Assembly: GCA_947072905.1 (NCBI GenBank)
Contig: CAMTKF010000009.1
Coordinates: 1 to 59,043 of the forward strand
Length of the DNA: 59,043 bases
Reading direction: 5' to 3'
Origin: an uncultured Bacteroidales bacterium
GTDB taxonomy: Bacteria; Bacteroidota; Bacteroidia; Bacteroidales; Muribaculaceae
Below, piece by piece: positions 51,277 through 59,043 of the stretch (the stretch's first letter is position 1; each line of letters begins with the position of its first letter). Position numbers and translations under genes: made by a program. The notes beneath the pieces are model-generated. The model saw only the letters and a list, made by a program, of their open reading frames with translations. It did not search any database and was not told the DNA's origin.

Positions 51277-52605
51277 ATGGCACCCGAAGATTCTCAATAT
51301 CTCGACAAATATAACACACCCGCAGAGGGTGAACCCAACCGCATTATCGTTATCGGTGTGGGTGGAGGCGGCAACAATGCCGTTGACCACATGTTCAAGC
51401 AGGACGTAGACCATGTGTCGTTTGTGGTGGTGAACACCGACCGTCAGGCCCTTGAAAGCGCCGCCGTACCCAACAAGGTGCTCATCGGCCCCAGTGTGAC
51501 CCGTGGCCGCGGAGCCGGCAACAAGCCCGAGCGCGCCCGCGAAGCCGCCGAGGAAAGCGCCGCCGACATCGAACGTCTCTTCACCGACGACACCGACATG
51601 GTGTTTGTTACCGCCGGTATGGGCGGTGGCACCGGCACCGGCGCCGCTCCCGTAGTGGCCCGTATTGCCAAGGAAAGAGGTCTGCTCACCATTGGTATAG
51701 TCACCATCCCCTTCGTATTCGAGGGTATGCGCAAAATACAGAAGGCCATCACCGGCGCCGACGAGATGAAAAAATACGTCGACGCCATGATGATCGTGAA
51801 CAACGAGCGCCTGGTTGAGATTTATCCCGACTTTGAATTTGAATCGGCATTTGCCAAGGCCGACGACATTCTCTCCACAGCCGCCAGCTCGATAGCCGAA
51901 ATCGTCACACGCAAGGGTTACATCAACCTTGACTTCAACGACGTCGACACCACCCTGCGCGAAGGCGGTACGGCAATCATTGCCGTGGGCTATGGCGAAG
52001 GCGAAAACCGCGTTACCAAGGCTATACAGGATGCCCTGCACTCGCCCCTGCTGCGCCATACCGACGTGCTCACATCCAAGCGCATTCTTTTCAACCTCTA
52101 CTACTCGCGCAATGCCAACGTGAAGTTTAAGGCTTCGGAAGCCAAGGAACTGAACGACTTCATCAACCGCGTGGAAGAAGAAGTGGACGTAATATGGGGT
52201 ATCACCTACGACGAATCGCTCGGCGACAAGGTGAAGTTCACCATCCTGGCCTCGGGCTTTGACGTCACCGTTGACGAGAACAAGGAGAAAGTGATAACCG
52301 GAGGTGGCTCAGCTGCCGCCACAGGCGCTGACTCGCCCATCAACCTCGACATGATTTCTGAACTCTACGGTACTGAGAAAATCGAAAAAATAACCCGCGA
52401 GAAAGAAACTCAGAACTACATAATACTCTCATCCGACCAGCTCGACGACGACTCGGCCATCGACCGCTTTGAGAAGTCGCCCACCTTCACCCGCGACAAG
52501 CGCATGGGCTCGCCGGCTCCTAAAGCCGCCGACAAGCCTGCCGCCGACAAACCCGGCCTTGATGGGGGCAACACGTTCAACATTTCCTTCTCAGACGACG
52601 ATTGA
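51277..52605 (+). CDS. ftsZ: Cell division GTPase FtsZ
   Basis: 442 residues. Tubulin-like GTPase forming the division ring. GTP contacts: VGGGGNNAVDHM (about 26-37), the tubulin signature GMGGGTGTGAAPVVA (about 116-130), and NLDFNDVDTTL. A C-terminal peptide-like segment RFEKSPTFTRDKR (about 395-407) would bind FtsA, but about 35 more residues follow (Ala/Pro/Lys, then an acidic end SFSDDD). FtsZ normally ends soon after that peptide. It closes the dcw cluster. Confidence 0.97.
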   Translation: MAPEDSQYLDKYNTPAEGEPNRIIVIGVGGGGNNAVDHMFKQDVDHVSFVVVNTDRQALESAAVPNKVLIGPSVTRGRGAGNKPERAREAAEESAADIERLFTDDTDMVFVTAGMGGGTGTGAAPVVARIAKERGLLTIGIVTIPFVFEGMRKIQKAITGADEMKKYVDAMMIVNNERLVEIYPDFEFESAFAKADDILSTAASSIAEIVTRKGYINLDFNDVDTTLREGGTAIIAVGYGEGENRVTKAIQDALHSPLLRHTDVLTSKRILFNLYYSRNANVKFKASEAKELNDFINRVEEEVDVIWGITYDESLGDKVKFTILASGFDVTVDENKEKVITGGGSAAATGADSPINLDMISELYGTEKIEKITREKETQNYIILSSDQLDDDSAIDRFEKSPTFTRDKRMGSPAPKAADKPAADKPGLDGGNTFNISFSDDD

Positions 52606-52656
52606 ATATTCAGAACATACGGCACTCCACAAGCGTTAATATACAAAAACTTCTAA

Positions 52657-53349
52657 ATGAAACGGAAACTTGTAATATCCACCGGCGCCGGAATGAGCGC
52701 CGAGAGCGGCATATCGACATTCAGAGACGCCGGCGGCCTGTGGGAAAACTATCCCGTGATGCAGGTGGCAAGCGCCGATGGCTTCCGTGCCAATCCTGCG
52801 CTGGTTCATGAGTTCTATAACCAACGCCGCAAGGATCTGCTCAAAGCAGCCCCTAACGCCGGCCATTACGGCCTTGTGGACCTCGAAAAGGACTTTGATG
52901 TATATGTGATAACCCAGAACGTCGACGACCTGCACGAACGCGCAGGCTCTAAAAACGTGCTGCACCTGCACGGCGAGCTGATGAAGGTTCGCGCCCTCGA
53001 CAATGAGCTGAAGACCTTTACCCTCACTCCCGCAAACATAGAGACATCGCCCGACACACGCATAGAGGGACATGCCGTGCGCCCGCACATAGTATTTTTC
53101 CAGGAAGCCGTTCCCAACTTCGAGCCTGCCACCGAGCTGGCTGCCGAGGCCGATATATTTGTTATCATAGGTACATCGCTGGCCGTTTACCCGGCGGCAG
53201 CACTGCTGCACTACGTGCGCAAGGGTGTGCCCGTGTATTACATCGACCCCAATCCCGCACAGGTGCCGGCAGATGTACATGTAATCAAGGCTCCGGCCAC
53301 CCGCGGTATAGAAATACTCGCCCGCGAACTTCGCGCCCAAAATTCATAA
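52657..53349 (+). CDS. cobB: NAD-dependent protein deacylase (sirtuin, class III type)
   Basis: 230 residues. Sir2 fold: STGAGMSAESGISTFRD (about 8-24), TQNVDDLHERAG (about 87-98) and the catalytic His in HLHGE. The acyl-pocket Tyr and Arg (FYNQR) of SIRT5-like sirtuins are present, so desuccinylation or demalonylation is likely. The zinc-finger cysteines of E. coli CobB are absent: the segment after HLHGELMKVR has none. Also FQEAVP replaces the common FGE. Gap to ftsZ is 51 nt. Confidence 0.9.
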   Translation: MKRKLVISTGAGMSAESGISTFRDAGGLWENYPVMQVASADGFRANPALVHEFYNQRRKDLLKAAPNAGHYGLVDLEKDFDVYVITQNVDDLHERAGSKNVLHLHGELMKVRALDNELKTFTLTPANIETSPDTRIEGHAVRPHIVFFQEAVPNFEPATELAAEADIFVIIGTSLAVYPAAALLHYVRKGVPVYYIDPNPAQVPADVHVIKAPATRGIEILARELRAQNS

Positions 53350-53368
53350 ACTACATAAAATACTAATT

Positions 53369-53707
53369 ATGGAATCAACACGTCAAGCAAAAATATCAAG
53401 ACTCCTGCAGAAGGAGCTAAGCGAAATATTCCGTCAGCAAACCGCCAAGACCCATGGCACCATAGTATCGGTAAGCTCGGTGCGCGTCACCCCCGACCTG
53501 TCGATAGCCAAGGCATACCTGTCGGTTTTCCCCTCTGAGAAGGCTATGGAAGTGATGGAAAACGTAAAACTCTCGGCCAAGACCATACGCTATGAACTGG
53601 CTCAGAAGGTACGATTCCAGCTGCGCAAGACTCCCGAGCTGCAATTCTATCTCGACGACTCTCTCGACTACATCGAACGCATCGACAACCTGCTGCAGGA
53701 GAACTGA
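53369..53707 (+). CDS. rbfA: 30S ribosome-binding factor RbfA
   Basis: 112 residues. A KH-type fold: a helix (LLQKELSEIFRQ), the SSVRVTPDLSIAKAYLSVFP strand-helix segment, and the C-terminal RKTPELQFYLDDS. RbfA binds the 30S subunit near the 3' end of 16S rRNA during maturation. The start is 19 nt after the sirtuin. The lolE-type gene begins within its stop (TGATG). Confidence 0.93.
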   Translation: MESTRQAKISRLLQKELSEIFRQQTAKTHGTIVSVSSVRVTPDLSIAKAYLSVFPSEKAMEVMENVKLSAKTIRYELAQKVRFQLRKTPELQFYLDDSLDYIERIDNLLQEN

Positions 53708-54927
53708 TGCTGTCGCTGAAAATCGCCATACGCTACCTGGTGTCGAAGAAGTCGCACGGTGTAGTGAATGTTATCTCGGCCATCTCCATTGCGGGGGTGG
53801 CTGTGGCTACTGCGGCGATTATTGTGGTGCTGTCGGTATTCAACGGCTTCACCAACCTTGCCAAAAGCCATTTCTCGATTATCGACCCCGACCTGATGGT
53901 GAGCCCTGTGCGCTCAAAGATGATAAGCGGCGCCGACTCCCTGGCGGCCGTTGTTGCGGCCACCGACGGCGTGATAGCCGCAACGCCCACCCTCACCGAG
54001 CGCGGACTCCTCGTGGGTAATGAGGCTCAGCTGGGTGTAGTGTTCAAGGGCGTGGCACCCGATTATACACGGGTGATTGACTACGACGATGCCGTGCAAA
54101 GCGGGTTGCGGCTTAACCCCTCGTTCATGCTTGAGGGCGATGTGGCGGCGCAGATGGCCATAGGTGTGGCCGCCCGGTTGGGTCTGCAACCCGGCTCGGG
54201 ACGCGCCGAGCTGTATGTGCCACGACGCATAGGACGTATAAATCCGGCAAACCCGGCCGGCGCTTTCTTCTCGTGCAATCTGGTGCTTGAAGACATACTT
54301 GCCGTGGACCAGATGGAATTTGACGCCGACCACATACTGATTCCGATAGATGTAGCCCGCGACATACTTATGTACGACAACGCCGAGGCTTCGGCCATAG
54401 AGATAAAGACAGCTCCCGGCCAGACCAAGGCCGTGGCATCGCACCTTGAAAGCCTGCTGGGCGACGGCTACACTGTAGCTACCCGCGAGCAGCAGCATCA
54501 GGAGGCCTACAACATGATAGCCATAGAGAAGTGGGTGACATTTGCCATGCTGATTTTCATACTGGTAATAGCGGCGTTCAACATAGTGTCGACCCTGTCG
54601 CTGATGGTGATAGAGAAGCGCGACAACATGGCCACACTGCGGTTTATGGGCGCATCGCGCTTGCAAGTAAGGCAGATATTCATGTGGATGGGCGCATTCA
54701 TCACCCTGGCCGGCGGCATAGCAGGGCTGATTCTGGGCATTGGTCTGAGCCTGGCTCAACAATACGGCGGATTCATACACCTGGCCGGCGACCCATCGAA
54801 ACTCACCGTCGACATTTATCCCGTACACGTTGAATTCACAGATATCTTGGCCGTACTGGCCATTATTGCGGTTATGAGTGCCGTAACATCGCTCATAACC
54901 CGTATTTTCACCCGTAAAATCGACTGA
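53707..54927 (+). CDS. FtsX-like permease of LolC/E type
   Basis: 406 residues. One N-terminal membrane helix (VNVISAISIAGVAVATAAII, about 20-39), a large periplasmic domain (about 45-275), and three C-terminal helices (about 280-400) of the FtsX-like permease family. The N-terminal IRYLVSKKSHGVVNVISA start is the LolC/E style. Such permeases extract lipoproteins with LolD ATPase and LolA. No lolD or lolA is within the window, so the complex partner is elsewhere. Translational overlap with rbfA is only 1 nt. Confidence 0.85.
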   Translation: MLSLKIAIRYLVSKKSHGVVNVISAISIAGVAVATAAIIVVLSVFNGFTNLAKSHFSIIDPDLMVSPVRSKMISGADSLAAVVAATDGVIAATPTLTERGLLVGNEAQLGVVFKGVAPDYTRVIDYDDAVQSGLRLNPSFMLEGDVAAQMAIGVAARLGLQPGSGRAELYVPRRIGRINPANPAGAFFSCNLVLEDILAVDQMEFDADHILIPIDVARDILMYDNAEASAIEIKTAPGQTKAVASHLESLLGDGYTVATREQQHQEAYNMIAIEKWVTFAMLIFILVIAAFNIVSTLSLMVIEKRDNMATLRFMGASRLQVRQIFMWMGAFITLAGGIAGLILGIGLSLAQQYGGFIHLAGDPSKLTVDIYPVHVEFTDILAVLAIIAVMSAVTSLITRIFTRKID

Positions 54928-54929
54928 TT

Positions 54930-55709
54930 ATGCAGACAGTAATGTTTTCCGATACAGTATTCGGCCCTATTCACTCGCGGCGTCTGGGCACCTCGCTTGG
55001 AGTGAATCTCTCGCCCCGCGACGGCAAGGTATGCTCATTTGACTGCCTGTACTGCGAGGCCGGATTCAATGCTCAGGGTCCGGGTACTTCAGGACTGCCC
55101 TCGCGCGCCGAGACAGCCCGCCTGCTCGAAGCCAAGCTGAAAGCCATGCACGAGGCCGGCGAAAAACTTGATGTAATAACATTCTCGGGCAACGGAGAAC
55201 CTACTGTAAACCCCGACTTTCCGGAAATTATAGACGATACCCTGGCTCTGCGCGACAAATATTTCCCCGAGGTAAAGGTGAGCGTGCTCACAAACTCTAC
55301 CATGATGCATTCAGACCGCGTTGTAGAGGCTCTGCGCAAGGTAGACAATGCCATACTTAAACTCGATTCGGCCATTGAGGGTACCATGCGTATGCTCGAC
55401 CGCCCCGTGTCGGCATCATTCACCGTAGAGAAGGTAATACCACAGCTGGCCCGCTTCGGACATCAGGGCATCATACAGACCATGATAACCCGCGGCAGCC
55501 ACGACGGCGCACCCGTTGACAACAGCACCGACGCAGAGATAGAGGCTCTTATAGAGGCTTACCGCATAATCAAACCGCGCGAGATAATGCTCTACTCGCT
55601 CGACCGCCCCACCCCCGAGACACATCTGAACAAAGTGCCCCGCGAGGAGCTGCAGGCCATCGCCCGACGCATCACAGATGCCACAGGAATTCCGGTAATG
55701 GTGGCCTGA
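54930..55709 (+). CDS. Radical SAM protein
   Basis: 259 residues. The Fe-S motif is CSFDCLYC (CxxxCxxC, about 34-41), followed by FSGNGEPT (SAM-contacting, about 89-96). No extra cysteine-rich C-terminal domain is seen, so it is the simple type. Substrate unknown; I cannot link it to a named pathway. Starts 2 nt after the LolC/E-type gene, so it is in the same operon. Confidence 0.85.
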   Translation: MQTVMFSDTVFGPIHSRRLGTSLGVNLSPRDGKVCSFDCLYCEAGFNAQGPGTSGLPSRAETARLLEAKLKAMHEAGEKLDVITFSGNGEPTVNPDFPEIIDDTLALRDKYFPEVKVSVLTNSTMMHSDRVVEALRKVDNAILKLDSAIEGTMRMLDRPVSASFTVEKVIPQLARFGHQGIIQTMITRGSHDGAPVDNSTDAEIEALIEAYRIIKPREIMLYSLDRPTPETHLNKVPREELQAIARRITDATGIPVMVA

Positions 55710-55796
55710 ACATTCCGTTATTTCATAGACGCAGAAGTGAACCTTAACATGGTTTCGGAGGTTTAGATTCTATAAACTCTAATCTTCTGAAAAATC

Positions 55797-57101
55797 ATGG
55801 ATACTATTCAATTGATTCCTTCTCACGCCATAGGTGAATGGCTGCTTAAAATAATTCACTGGATAATGGATTTTCTGGGATTGTCACATTCCGACACCCT
55901 TCAGGAAATACTATATGTGGCCGTGGTTGTAGTGGTCTCACTCGCCATAGGCTGGATTATCAAGGGCATAGTGGTTATGGCCATGCGCAAGATTGTGGAA
56001 ATGAAAAACAACGCCGGCGCAAGGCAATTCCTTGAAATGCACGTTATAGACAGTTGCAGCCATTTTATACCGCCGTTGGTATTTTTGGGTATGGTTCCGA
56101 TAGCATTCACCAGCGGACACCATATTCTCGACATAATAGAACGCATTGCCGGTGCATATACTGTGATAACCTTTGCGATAGGCTTGTCGGCCGTGGCGCG
56201 GTTCATATTTATGCGCTACAACGAACGCCAGAATACCAAAGGGCTGCCTATAAAGGGCATTCTCAATATATCGCTGGGCGCAATATGGATAGTGATGACA
56301 ATCATAGCCGTGTCGATTATTGTAGACAAGTCGCCGGCATATCTGCTCACCGGCCTTGGCGCATTTGCCGCGGCATTGATGTTGATTTTCAAAGACTCTA
56401 TTTTAGGATTCACCGCAGGCATACAGATGTCGCAGAACGATATGCTGCATGTGGGCGACTGGATTGTGGTGCCGGGCACTCCTGCCAACGGCATAGTGAA
56501 AGACGTTACCCTCTCGGCCGTCAAGATTCAGAATTTCGACAACACCATGGTAACGGTGCCACCTTATACTCTGGTATCGACTTCGTTCCAAAACTACAGG
56601 GGCATGAAGGATTCGGGCATGCGCCGCTTCACGCGTACCTTCGTTATTGACCCTACCACGGTGATGCGCCTTACCCCCGATCTTATCAAGAGCATACTTG
56701 AGAAACATCCGGAGATGAAGCAGTTTGTAGATTCAGTGCAGGCATCCGGCAAACTCATTGCAGCCAATCCCGGCACACGACCGGTCAATGGCTCATTGGA
56801 GACCAATCTGGGTCTGTACCGTGCCTATTGCACACAGTATCTGATAAATTCGCCATGGATCAACTCAGAAGGCCAGGTGCTGGTGCGCATCCTCGATCCC
56901 ACCGACAACGGCATACCACTGGACATATATGCCTTCACCATCACGACCGACTGGAACGAGTTCGAAGCCATCCAGAGCGCGATAATGGAACATGTGGCTA
57001 TCACCATAGCCGACTTCGGCCTGAATATATTCAACTGCGGCGCATACGACATCACCATGGTGCCCCCGCAGAAGCCTCAGGGCCAGGTCAGCCAAGGATA
57101 A
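55797..57101 (+). CDS. MscS-family mechanosensitive channel
   Basis: 434 residues. Five membrane helices are predicted in the first 190 residues, then the MscS core: TGLGAFAAALMLIFKDSILGF (about 177-197, pore-lining helix), and the beta domain VGDWIVVPGTPANGIVKDV (about 219-237) with the later RRFTRTFVIDP segment. The extra C-terminal domain (about 290-434) is like that of YbdG-type channels of intermediate size. Relieves osmotic stress in the inner membrane. The 3' end overlaps gph (convergent) by 14 nt. Confidence 0.9.
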   Translation: MDTIQLIPSHAIGEWLLKIIHWIMDFLGLSHSDTLQEILYVAVVVVVSLAIGWIIKGIVVMAMRKIVEMKNNAGARQFLEMHVIDSCSHFIPPLVFLGMVPIAFTSGHHILDIIERIAGAYTVITFAIGLSAVARFIFMRYNERQNTKGLPIKGILNISLGAIWIVMTIIAVSIIVDKSPAYLLTGLGAFAAALMLIFKDSILGFTAGIQMSQNDMLHVGDWIVVPGTPANGIVKDVTLSAVKIQNFDNTMVTVPPYTLVSTSFQNYRGMKDSGMRRFTRTFVIDPTTVMRLTPDLIKSILEKHPEMKQFVDSVQASGKLIAANPGTRPVNGSLETNLGLYRAYCTQYLINSPWINSEGQVLVRILDPTDNGIPLDIYAFTITTDWNEFEAIQSAIMEHVAITIADFGLNIFNCGAYDITMVPPQKPQGQVSQG

Positions 57102-57741
57102 TGTCGCGCAGCTCCTCGGTATTTCCCACTATGTGGTCGGCGTATGCCGAGGTAAGCTCGCGCACGGGACGGAAGCCCCAGCTCACTCCCACCGATTCGA
57201 TGCAGGCACGGCGAGCGGTCTCTATATCGACAGCCGAGTCGCCCACATACAGCACATCGGCCTTGGGGGTGGGATACTCACCAAGAATACGGAATACGAT
57301 GGAAGGATCCGGCTTAGTCGGCACTCCTTCCACGTTTCCGCATATAGCGGCAAACTTTATCTGAGGGAAGAAATAGCTGATAAGGCGGCGCACGGCACTC
57401 TCATACTTGTTTGAAGCCACAGCCACCTGAACACCCTTCAGCGTAATGTCTTCAAGCAACAATTCAATACCCGGATAGGGCTTGGTTAAGTCGCACAGAT
57501 GCTCGTCATAATAAGAGCGGAAGTCAGCAAGCAGTGCATCGACATTATGGTCGGTGCGGCTTTCAGAAGGGATAGCCCTCTCTATAAGGCGTCTGACCCC
57601 ATTGCCTACCATGAACGGGTAAGCATCAATAGGATGCGTAGGATAGCCATTCTGCTCCAGTGCATGATTGGTGGCTGTTCCCAGGTCGGCAATCGTATTG
57701 AGCAGTGTACCGTCAAGGTCAAATATCACTAATTTTTTCAT
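57088..57741 (-). CDS. gph: HAD hydrolase, phosphoglycolate phosphatase-like
   Basis: 217 residues. HAD motif 1 FDLDGTLLNT (about 6-15), motif 2 in VAVASNK (about 111-117), motif 3 Lys in PTKPDPSIVF, and motif 4 VGDSAVDIETA (about 166-176). Length and the cap inserted after motif 1 match Gph. Substrate by family is 2-phosphoglycolate, but HAD substrates are hard to call. The 14-nt convergent overlap with the channel gene is unusual, though fine at the ends of both. A -7 box lies at 57772-57779. Confidence 0.8.
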   Translation of the reverse strand: MKKLVIFDLDGTLLNTIADLGTATNHALEQNGYPTHPIDAYPFMVGNGVRRLIERAIPSESRTDHNVDALLADFRSYYDEHLCDLTKPYPGIELLLEDITLKGVQVAVASNKYESAVRRLISYFFPQIKFAAICGNVEGVPTKPDPSIVFRILGEYPTPKADVLYVGDSAVDIETARRACIESVGVSWGFRPVRELTSAYADHIVGNTEELRDIILG

Positions 57742-57771
57742 AAGTGGACAGCAGATTAAATTCTACACTCG

Positions 57772-57779
57772 CAAAGGTA
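57772..57779 (-). promoter_or_regulatory. -7 box of gph
   Basis: Minus-strand TACCTTTG matches TAnnTTTG, 31 nt before the gph ATG. No TTG at the expected distance. Confidence 0.45.
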
Positions 57780-57863
57780 TGTAATAAATTTCTAATTTCC
57801 GAATTTCATACTTAAATTCTGATAAATAGAAGTATTTCAGAATGGGAAGAAAGAATTTTTTTG

Positions 57864-57871
57864 TAAATTTG
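57864..57871 (+). promoter_or_regulatory. -7 box of the AlbA_2 gene at 57894
   Basis: TAAATTTG matches TAnnTTTG, 22 nt before the ATG. No TTG is seen 19-21 nt upstream; an A/T-rich tract lies there. Confidence 0.45.
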
Positions 57872-57893
57872 TATTTTCAATACATCTCTCAGT

Positions 57894-58973
57894 ATGACAG
57901 ATTTTGATATCAATTCTCTAAGTTCCTATCGCGAGCATAACCGGCTTGAAGCAAAAAAGGCAAAGGGCGGTTTCCCGGGTTCATTTTGGGAAACTTATTC
58001 CGCATTTGCAAATACTGATGGCGGGATTATTCTACTTGGAGTTAAAGAAGATGCTGATGGTTCTCTACATTCTGAATCAGGCATTGATGTTGCCAAACTA
58101 CGCAAGGATTTTTGGAACATGGTAAATAACCGACAGAAGATAAGCGCCAATATTATCACTGAGCGAATGGTTAAAGAAGAGTCTTTTGAGGGTAATCCAA
58201 TACTCGTTGTGAGTGTGCCAAGGGCTGACCGGAGTGCAAAGCCGGTATTTGTCGGACAAGATCCAAAAACCGGTACATATCGTCGTAACCATGAGGGTGA
58301 TTATCATTGTTCATTGGATGAGATTTCCCTAATGTTCAGAGATGCTTCTGCTGTAACCCAGGATGCCAAAGTATTGGAAAATATGGATTATACTGTTTTT
58401 TGTCCGGAAACGGTCAAAGGCTACCGTAATTTCTTCCGTTCTCGCCATTCCAATCATTTATGGAACAATGAAGATGATGAGATATTCCTTAGGAAAATAG
58501 GTGCTGTCAGCATCGGATCTGATGGCTTGTATCACCCTACTGCCGCAGGATTGCTGATGTTTGGCTACGAATATGAGATAACCCGTGAGTTTCCCAATTA
58601 CTTTCTTGATTATCAAGAGAATCGTTCAGTTGGAAAAACCCGCTGGACAGACCGTATTGTATCTACATCAGGGGAATGGAGCGGAAATGTCTTTGACTTC
58701 GTAATCGAAACTTTGGCAAGAATGCAGCGCGGATTAAAAACACCGTTTGTACTCAAAGGGATTAAGCGTATTGATGACACTCCGATTCATAAACTACTGC
58801 GCGAAGCTATTACCAATGCCTGCGTCCACGCTGATTTTTATGGCCGTCAGGGATTAGTGGTGCAGAAATCTGTTGACGGCTATAAACTGTCTAATCCCGG
58901 TAGTGTACGCATCTCTATTTCAGAAGCGATTGATGGAGGTATATCAGATCCTCGGTACAACCGTCCGCGATAG
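57894..58973 (+). CDS. AlbA_2/HATPase-type ATP-binding protein, C-terminally truncated
   Basis: 359 residues. The AlbA_2 (Schlafen-like) domain covers about 15-135: ETYSAFANTDGGIILLGVKEDADG, described as residues about 40-63, then RRNHEGDYHCSLDE. The second half resembles the ATP-binding helicase-like region (HATPase_c_4) that ends the family: REAITNACVHADFYGRQ (about 301-317), then NPGSVRISISEAIDGGISDP. Family members continue well past DPRN, but here the frame stops at DPRYNRPR, and a terminator follows at once. The gene has probably lost its 3' end. Low GC relative to the core. Function unknown. Confidence 0.75.
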   Translation: MTDFDINSLSSYREHNRLEAKKAKGGFPGSFWETYSAFANTDGGIILLGVKEDADGSLHSESGIDVAKLRKDFWNMVNNRQKISANIITERMVKEESFEGNPILVVSVPRADRSAKPVFVGQDPKTGTYRRNHEGDYHCSLDEISLMFRDASAVTQDAKVLENMDYTVFCPETVKGYRNFFRSRHSNHLWNNEDDEIFLRKIGAVSIGSDGLYHPTAAGLLMFGYEYEITREFPNYFLDYQENRSVGKTRWTDRIVSTSGEWSGNVFDFVIETLARMQRGLKTPFVLKGIKRIDDTPIHKLLREAITNACVHADFYGRQGLVVQKSVDGYKLSNPGSVRISISEAIDGGISDPRYNRPR

Positions 58974-58987
58974 CAGGTATAGCTTAA

Positions 58988-59022
58988 AAAAATAGCCGTC
59001 CGGATTTTGGGCGGCTATTTTT
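58988..59022 (+). terminator. Intrinsic terminator after the truncated AlbA_2 gene
   Basis: A 14-bp stem, 58988-59001 with 59009-59022 (core TAGCCGYCC with GGGCGGCTA, one G:U), flanked by A- and T-tracts. It is 14 nt past the stop, so its position fits the end of the shortened gene or a neighbour brought in by deletion. Confidence 0.75.
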
Positions 59023-59043
59023 GTAAGGGTTTCCAGCGGTCGG

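Noticed and set aside
51010-52059. 349-codon minus-strand frame
   Set aside because: Antisense to ftsA and ftsZ, both certain. Gly/His-rich shadow product.

Overview
The window is a chromosomal segment of a member of the Bacteroidales, most likely a gut Muribaculaceae or close relative. The evidence is the Bacteroidetes promoter form (TTTG or TTG, about 20 nt, then TAnnTTTG) before many genes, the near absence of Shine-Dalgarno sequences, a dcw cluster that runs unbroken to ftsZ, and Bacteroidetes-type protein families (DUF3078, LptE, a SecG with a long tail, U32 proteins, exported proteins with a C-terminal sorting-like domain). No rRNA, tRNA or CRISPR array was seen.

Layout. 1-3240 is an AT-richer mobile zone. 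It holds an IS110-type transposase cut by the window edge, a small HUH (Y1) transposase between two 220-bp multi-hairpin repeats, and a toxin-antitoxin pair bounded by 37-bp direct repeats. 3273-13226 is core housekeeping: SDR oxidoreductase, PhoH, purC, ubiE, an outer-membrane DUF3078 protein, two small exported proteins, mtnN, an AlbA_2 protein, rsmA, mgtE and a small unknown, many joined by 1-4 nt overlaps. 13408-21025 is all on the minus strand: a PL11-type rhamnogalacturonan lyase, dgt, a PpiD-like chaperone and metK. metK has a SAM-II-type riboswitch in its leader. 21138-23453 is a low-GC cassette of two exported proteins bounded by a perfect 38-bp duplication of the promoter that reads to lysS. 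23550-29651 holds lysS, gpsA, an RsmI-like methyltransferase, an MBL-fold hydrolase, a ComF-like phosphoribosyltransferase and an orphan response regulator. 30584-34473 is an envelope operon: acyltransferase, sigma-54 activator, LptE, a TPR-like protein and SecG. 34563-37153 holds a U32 protein and a PL9-type pectate lyase. 37389-52605 is the division and wall cluster rsmH-ftsL-ftsI-murE-mraY-murD-ftsW-murG-murC-ftsQ-ftsA-ftsZ, with no mraZ in front. 52657-58973 holds a sirtuin, rbfA, a LolC/E-type permease, a radical SAM protein, an MscS-type channel, gph and a truncated AlbA_2 protein.

The least conventional signals are in non-coding DNA. Two segments bounded by perfect 20-23 bp inverted repeats (15579-15926 and 30375-30577) end 11 and 6 nt before the start codons of a PL11 lyase and an acyltransferase. 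They share a related hairpin core in the same orientation relative to the gene. The first contains a consensus promoter that points away from the lyase, so it could be an invertible (phase-variable) promoter. The alternative is a family of small mobile elements. The HUH transposase with paired structured repeats, a 24-bp palindromic unit of its flank recurring at 13.4 kb, and the two cassettes bounded by 37-38 bp direct repeats also deserve a second look.
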